DNA from: Platerodrilus igneus
Lineage: Eukaryota > Arthropoda > Insecta > Coleoptera > Lycidae
Direction of reading: 5' to 3'
Length of the DNA stretch: 64,000 nt
NCBI GenBank assembly: GCA_036346225.1
Contig: JARFIW010000139.1
Coordinates: 1,612,001-1,676,000, forward strand
Every line of letters begins with the position of its first letter. Within the stretch, counting starts at the first letter, position 1. This document shows positions 59,111 to 64,000 of this stretch, in pieces. The notes beneath the pieces are model-generated. The model made no database searches. It was not told the origin of the DNA and saw only the letters and a program-made list of their open reading frames with translations. The position numbers and the translations under genes are program-made.

Positions 59111-59189
59111 TTAATTGCATCAAGTTGAACTAAGAAGGTACAACCAAGACTCAGAAGCTGTTTGGACAAGACAGTGGAAATAAGGGAAT

Positions 59190-59734
59190 CTAACTGATGT
59201 GGTTGGGTGGGAGTAAGGTTAGACACAATGTAGACATGATCAAAAGTAGTGATGACCAACGAGGAAAGAGAAGCGAAGGTCCATTGGCCATCGCAAAATT
59301 GGAAACGCATTGTACCGACTTCCAAAAGTCAATACCTAGAATCGGTTGATGAGAAACTTCAGGAATGACAAGCACATCTAGAGTAGTGACAGAATTTGGA
59401 AGAGTAATGGGATGGGAAACGGAACCTAAGATGGTGCATTTGGAATTGACAGCTATGCTACAGAAACGAGGAGAGAAAGTGTGAAGAGGAAGGTGTAGAG
59501 AATGAAAGTGGTCCCAACTGGGACTATTAAGAATGGTATATGTGACCCCGAAGTCCAGAAGACCAGTGAAAGAAATTCCAAAAATTTGGATGGATAGATA
59601 TGGATGTTCGTTGCTATTAAAATTGGACACACGATGTCTAGTAAGAACCCGAACTGATCATTCAGACCCTGGAAGGAAGAATCAGAGACTAAGGACAAAG
59701 TAAGGATTTCGTCTCGGTCCAAAAACCTTACCAA
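59190..59734 (-). pseudogene. gypsy aspartic protease
   Basis: The frame 59630-59190 reads PYLSIQIFGISFTGLLDFGV, YTILNSPSWDHFHSLHLPL, LGSVSHPITLPN, LDVLVIPEVSHQPILGIDFW and onward. That is a retropepsin: flap and hydrophobic ILGIDFW end are conserved. The catalytic triplet, normally D-S/T-G, is D-F-G, which should abolish activity. It would have cut the element polyprotein. Confidence 0.88.
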
Positions 59735-59859
59735 CAGTTTAATGTTTTCCTACATTGCTGTGGGCAGTCATGCCGCGTTACTCCCTTGCGACTGGACTCA
59801 TAGTAATACAAGACTTGGGGCCGAAGCAAATAGTAGAAATATGCCTCATTTGATTACAA

Positions 59860-60963
59860 TTTCAACATCCAAGGACAGAATTCGGAGTTTGAGAACATAT
59901 TGTTCGGGAAAGTTTGTTTTGGTAGTAGTAGGATGATCAGGATGAGGTACAGAACCGAACGTAAACCTGGCGACAGAAGGAATCTGGTTCCTATTAGGAA
60001 TTGTTCGCCTAGTGGTGGCGGGATGGTCATGAGACCTGGTAGTATTTTTAGGAAGCAGTACTGCACAAAAACGAATTCAGGTTCTAAACAATTACTTCTC
60101 CTCTGTGCGCCAACTTCAGACATTCGTCCTGTAATTTTTGCAGGAAGCGAACGGTAGGCAATTGGTTATATAAAATGGAACAAGGTTACCAGATACAATG
60201 TCCAATTGAACATTCTTAGGTACCGAACCATACCGAAGGAGCATGAAAGACATACACATTAAATAGTCAATGATACTTTCAGATGGACTCTGCGTTCTAC
60301 CTAATATGTAAATGTACAGTCTTTGCAGGCAGTTCAAAATGACGTAATAATAATATTGGCCATGGTTGGCCAATTAGGAAGACAGTTACTCCGGTACCAT
60401 AGCAAGGCTCTTGACTCAAAGAGATACCGCTTGTTCGAACTTTGGATTCAGACGCATTACAGGCTAGTCTGATCTCTTCAACTCTCTCAAGAAAGTTGTG
60501 TAGAATTAGAACTTTCTCCGACTGAGAGATGGTTGATATATTAAGAGGGGTGATTTCGGAAGGGAGTTGCTCTAAATGATCCGGTAAAGTAAGAAGTTTT
60601 TTTAGTAATGTAGTACGTAAAGCTCGCTGTTCAGGCGATTGACTTACAGGGGGATGTAAATTAATATGTTTCAATACATGCAGGAGTCGTAATCGGATGG
60701 TAGCTACGGGTGAGTCAGAGTGTGCAAAGTTACTAAATAATTCTTCCAACCTGGTATCAAAAATCTTTACTTCCCTCCAAATTTACTTTATAGAGTAAAC
60801 AAGTCAAGGATTTATCAACTAGTTCCAGTTGGACCAAATGATTAAGCCATACTCTCATATTTTCAATGATGTCCGTAGACGACACAGATACTCCTCTAAT
60901 TAATAGTTCAAAAGCAAGCTCATCCCAACGTAAACAATTTACATCCATTCCGCGATCCGCCAT
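59860..60963 (-). pseudogene. gypsy gag (SAP-like start, capsid, zinc knuckle region)
   Basis: The ATG at 60963 begins MADRGMDVNCLRWDELAFEL LIRG in two stretches, the N-terminal D-E-L-x-x-E-L-x-I-R-G motif of arthropod gypsy gag. A long helical segment follows (60749-60400). The capsid part (about 60310-60130) has GRTQSPSESIIDYLMCMSFM and GSVPKNVQLDIVSGNLVPFY. The zinc knuckle near 59855 keeps C-x2-C-x4-H-x4-C spacing but its second residue is a stop (TGA). Gag would form the particle. It is inactive here. Confidence 0.8.
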
Positions 60964-61204
60964 TTTAACTCAAAAGAATATCGAAGTCAACAGAATTGAT
61001 CAAAATATACCCGAAGAAAAAGTTTGAATTCCCCAAAAAAGAAACATAGGAGCAACAAAATCGAATCTAGGAATACTAATAGAATAGTGTCAGTGTTTTC
61101 AATTAGAACTCGAATTACAGTGACGACAATTCTGGTAATTAGGCTAAAGCAAAACCTACAGAAACAAAACGGACATACGGAAATTTTTATGGAACCAAAA
61201 AGCG

Positions 61205-61375
61205 TGTGTACAAAAAAAATTCGGAATCAAACGTTCAGCAAAAAGACAGGTTTCAGAAATCGAAACCAAGCATTAAGTAAAAAAAAGAGGTTTCAGAAAT
61301 CGGGGCAAACGTTAAGTAGAAAGAACGGTTTCAAAAATCGAGGGAAACGTTAAGTAAACGAGAGGTTTTTAAAAT
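61205..61375 (-). repeat. Tandem repeat of ~37 bp in the gypsy leader
   Basis: Four diverged units built from GGTTTCAGAAATCG and (A/G)AACGTTAAGTA plus an A/G-rich linker, starting near 61213, 61250, 61288 and 61325. They make the apparent lysine/arginine-rich open frame on the plus strand (61024-61353), which is not a gene. Position just upstream of gag (minus strand) suggests the element's 5' leader. Confidence 0.8.
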
Positions 61376-63032
61376 CATGGTGTACGTTGGACGCTAAATT
61401 TCATGTTACAGCATTCCATGCGGATTAGAAAGAACAACAGTAATCAGAGAAAATAACCTACACCAAGTACCACAGCAAAAAAGGAGGAATCCAAAGAAGG
61501 CAGTGCTAGCTAAAAAGTTGTAGAGTGGGGTGTGTCACAATGATAGACAAAGAAAACCTCAGGAAAGGAATTTTATTTACAAACCCTCTAATTAAAAACA
61601 CTTGTTGAAAAATAAACGTACTTTCTTTCCCAGTGCCAGACAAAATTATTCATTACTAATAAAAAGACATGTTACAAGAAAAAGGAAAACCAACCCGCAT
61701 AGAAAACAACATTTATCCAAAACATATCCCGAAGGATTTACACAATGCAAAAATCTGCGCAAAAGTAATTAATTAATATTTTCCTTCTTAATTACCTTAA
61801 ACTAACTTTTAGCTTCAGTTGTAATATCTTTATAAAATAAAATTAAGCAAAACATTATATAGTGGATTGTTTCCAGTCAAAATCGATGCAAGTATAATTA
61901 ATACTCTTAGCTGCCGCGAATTAATTCTTAACCTGACAGAAGAATTAACAAAAAATAATACATTCTGGATTGTTCTCAGTTCCTTGGTTACTACAATTTT
62001 TAATCTCCTTTATATTCAAAATATTCATTCAAGCAAATTATCTATATAAATATACTTACTTATTATCCAAAAGCACTCTTTAAAAAGTAACTCCTGATAA
62101 ATAAATATATAAAAAAATAATGTACTAATAAGCAATAGCAATAAAGGAGAAAAACCCATCCACTGACGGAAATGCATTTTGCAGCAACTGTAATTGATAA
62201 ATAGATAATAACATCACCCCTTAACAATCGTATAACTCTAAATTTTTATATACAAAATTTTATTTTATAGTTCATACCCAGTTAATAGCATCTGTTGCAT
62301 TAGCATATTACGACGATTTGAGTGAAGTAAGTTCAATTTCCACACCGTAACATCTCTGGTTCTGCCATGACTAATCTAAAAAGCTTACAGAAAAGAATTC
62401 AGACTCAATTTTATGAGGGAAGTCAACAAAATGATGCCGAGGAGAAACAGCAAGCCTTACAGCTTAGCTTGATGTTCTGGTTTCAAGCTTATCACAGCAT
62501 GATTTTAAGGGTTCTGATAATTAACGGTTGGGCCACAACAATTTGTGAAGTCGACATTTACGGGGTCATATGGCACGTCATACTGTTGATTCGAATATAT
62601 AGGATTATGCTTTTCGATATTAGAATACGCCAGTATAATCACTTGTAAAAAAATTGTAGAAGTTCCAGAGCTATTTCTTTGGATTCTTCAGTAATTGTTC
62701 CAATATGTCCCACCAAAATAATAATAATGTACGATAAATAATAACCATTTTTAGTTAACTCTTCACGAAATCCATTTAAAGTTTGTTATGCATTTTATAG
62801 CATTCTTGGTGACATACGATCACTTTATATTATTCTGGTTTGATATTTACATTATCAAAGCTCCTTTCCTCTTATCGCCTAACCTATAACCACTACATAC
62901 AATTTTGGATATTGGAAAGTGTGCGCGCAAGTGCTTTTTTGTGTTCGTGCACAGTCAAAGTCGAGCATCGGACAGAGCATTATTAGCTTGGCAACGGGAG
63001 TGACCGAAACAATCAGTTCGGTGTGCTTGACC
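61376..63032. other. No recognised gene
   Basis: AT-rich. Two open stretches, 61867-62049 (TLSCRELILNLTEELTKNNT then a hydrophobic segment) and 62367-62648 (SLQKRIQTQFYEGSQQNDAE then a hydrophobic end), match no family I recognise. At 62272 a TATTTTATAG acceptor-like word precedes a 54-base open stretch ending at a GTAAGT-type donor at 62329; it could be an exon but has no other support. From about 62920 the sequence becomes richer in CpG, consistent with a promoter for the exon that follows. Confidence 0.4.
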
Positions 63033-63163
63033 ATGCAGTTTTCAATGGTGAAAAACGCCTCAAGAATAGTGAACTTTGGTTTATGCAGTTTACGGCGGTT
63101 ATGCAGATACAGATTACAGTCCGCTACATTTTTTTATACCAGCGCAATTGGCGACCATTACAG
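63033..63163 (+). CDS. Possible first coding exon with mitochondrial-type leader
   Basis: An ATG at 63033 (or 63045, in frame) opens MQFSMVKNASRIVNFGLCSL, then RRLCRYRLQSATFFYTSAIG and DHYR, ending at a GTTAGT donor (63164) in phase 2. The segment has many arginines and serines, almost no acidic residues before the end and a YTSA-like ending, as in mitochondrial targeting peptides. The upstream 120 bases are CpG-rich and contain an initiator-like TCAGTTCGGTG. No following exon is recognised, so the gene cannot be named. Confidence 0.33.
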
Positions 63164-64000
63164 GTTAGTGTATTTTTAATTGATTAACTGTTTTGAAATG
63201 CCGTTGGTCGATAAATACAGACATTTTTTTATCCTTCTCGCCACAATATATTTTTTTCCTGCATGTTCCTAGTCCTTACCGCATATCACATCTCATTAAT
63301 TGCATAAAATTTCATTACAAAACAAAACGCATTGCTATTCTTTGGATTTCGTGGTTTTAAATTATTATAATTTCAATTTAAATCGCATTAATTTAGTCAT
63401 TGTGGTATTTGTGATGAAAATAATCAATGTGGTTCAGTTTTTACAAGTGCTATATCGCTTAAAGAACACCTGTGCATTCATTTCAAATAATAGCTTTCGA
63501 GGTTAGAACGCCGGCAGTTTGAACTTGTTGTTTCTGATAACGAACGTAGTTCTAGCGACATAATTCAAGTTGCTCGCGCATTCAACACAAGTTTGAAAAC
63601 ATTGTTTATTTTGTTGGTGTCAATTTAATTCGTAGAAATTGTTGATAATTGTTACAATTTAGCACCAATACTCATTGAAATGGTTAACATGTTAAATTAC
63701 ATAATTCATTTAATTTGTTAAAGACAAATTTTTGTCTTTGGTTTATTGGCATTCATGTCAAACAATACCTCATACAAGGTGTTTAAATATCTATAATTGC
63801 TGTAGATATTTTAATGGTGAACATTGTGTTCTTGGTTAAAAATTATTTATGTAATTTTTAAATTTTAAAGGCAAATTTTTGTCTTTGATTTTTTGTCATT
63901 TATTTCAATACAATTTCTTAGAGCTTATCAGGCATTTCAGTAGCTACAATGGCTATCAAGAAAATTTCTACCGAACGGTTTCGTTCGCTTTTTGATCAAA
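63164..64000. other. Probable intron sequence; repeated 20-bp palindromes
   Basis: AAAGACAAATTTTTGTCTTT (63721-63740) is a near-perfect palindrome, and AAAGGCAAATTTTTGTCTTT recurs at about 63870. An open stretch at the very end (ATG at 63949, MAIKKISTERFRSLFDQ) runs off the window and may be the start of an exon, but its phase does not fit the exon ending at 63163. Confidence 0.45.

Larger units (their letters stand above)
57830..59125 (-). mobile_element. LINE 4: FP25-like ORF1 plus endonuclease, RT missing
   Basis: Reading down from 59125: coiled-coil segment, FP25-like ORF1, then an AP endonuclease, ending near 57830 with no RT. The loss of the 3' part is unusual because LINEs normally lose their 5' part. 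At its 5' side it directly adjoins gypsy RT-leader coding at about 59130, so it probably inserted there or was joined by rearrangement. Confidence 0.78.
59126..60963 (-). mobile_element. Ty3/gypsy gag-protease remnant
   Basis: On the minus strand from 60963: gag, a zinc knuckle, protease, and then the RT leader LDSLISTVLSKQLLSLGCT, which ends at about 59130 where LINE 4 begins. RT, RNase H and integrase are gone. The gag frame is broken several times. Leader repeats lie above 61200, and no LTR was delimited. Confidence 0.85.

Noticed and set aside
61024..61353. 109-codon Lys/Arg-rich open frame
   Set aside because: It is produced by the tandem leader repeat of a gypsy element on the opposite strand.
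62272..62328. Short exon-like segment between an acceptor-like and a GTAAGT-like word
   Set aside because: No protein similarity, no neighbouring exon in phase, and such words are frequent in AT-rich DNA.
63949..64000. Terminal ATG frame as exon 2 of the gene starting at 63033
   Set aside because: The exon ending at 63163 is in phase 2, and the nearby acceptors do not give this frame; one alternative frame meets a stop.

Overview
The window is nuclear DNA from an arthropod, very probably an insect. It is AT-rich, its host genes are split by GT-AG introns with GTAAGT-type donors, it is full of (TA)n and (CA)n microsatellites, and its transposons belong to families typical of insect genomes: BEL/Pao, Ty3/gypsy, copia, jockey/CR1-like and RTE LINEs, hAT, PIF/Harbinger and a TA-flanked MITE. 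The order of insect cannot be settled from the sequence. There is no tRNA, rRNA, CRISPR or prokaryote-style operon.

Layout. 1-2.7 kb: decayed gypsy pol (minus), abutting a BEL/Pao element (minus) whose fragments run to 15.86 kb. Three later insertions interrupt that BEL copy, each with readable target-site duplications: a hAT transposon (2945-5459), a 4.5-kb LINE (6574-11069) and an RTE LINE with a tandemly repeated 3' end (11560-15817). 17.95-18.30 kb: two exons of a mitochondrial Era-like GTPase (ERAL1), continued by two exons at 34.29-34.71 kb. The ~16-kb intron between them holds a copia remnant (20.7 kb) and a PIF/Harbinger element (21.7-24.9 kb). Inside the Harbinger element are a MITE and a fragment of a USP10-like deubiquitinase gene. 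The intron also holds one copy of an unidentified ~1.8-kb repeat X. 35.1-40.7 kb: a third LINE, split by a 2049-bp LTR-like insert. 42.4-43.7 kb: gypsy integrase. 44.4-46.3 kb: repeat X again, inverted. 57.8-61.4 kb: a LINE with an FP25-like ORF1 next to gypsy gag-protease.

The most interesting gene is at 46.74-51.44 kb. It is a two-exon gene for a C2H2 zinc-finger protein with a Crypton-like tyrosine-recombinase domain and a C-terminal WTxEEK-type module. The two exons join in phase across a 2.2-kb intron. The catalytic half is an uninterrupted 587-codon frame, while the N-terminal half carries one frameshift, one stop and a lost zinc-finger cysteine.

The genes do not form a common pathway. 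Host coding DNA is limited to ERAL1 (incomplete), the recombinase-like gene (host or mobile, undecided), the captured USP10 fragment and a possible first exon with a mitochondrial-type leader at 63.03-63.16 kb. Everything else recognised is transposon, mostly inactive by frameshift, stop or truncation.
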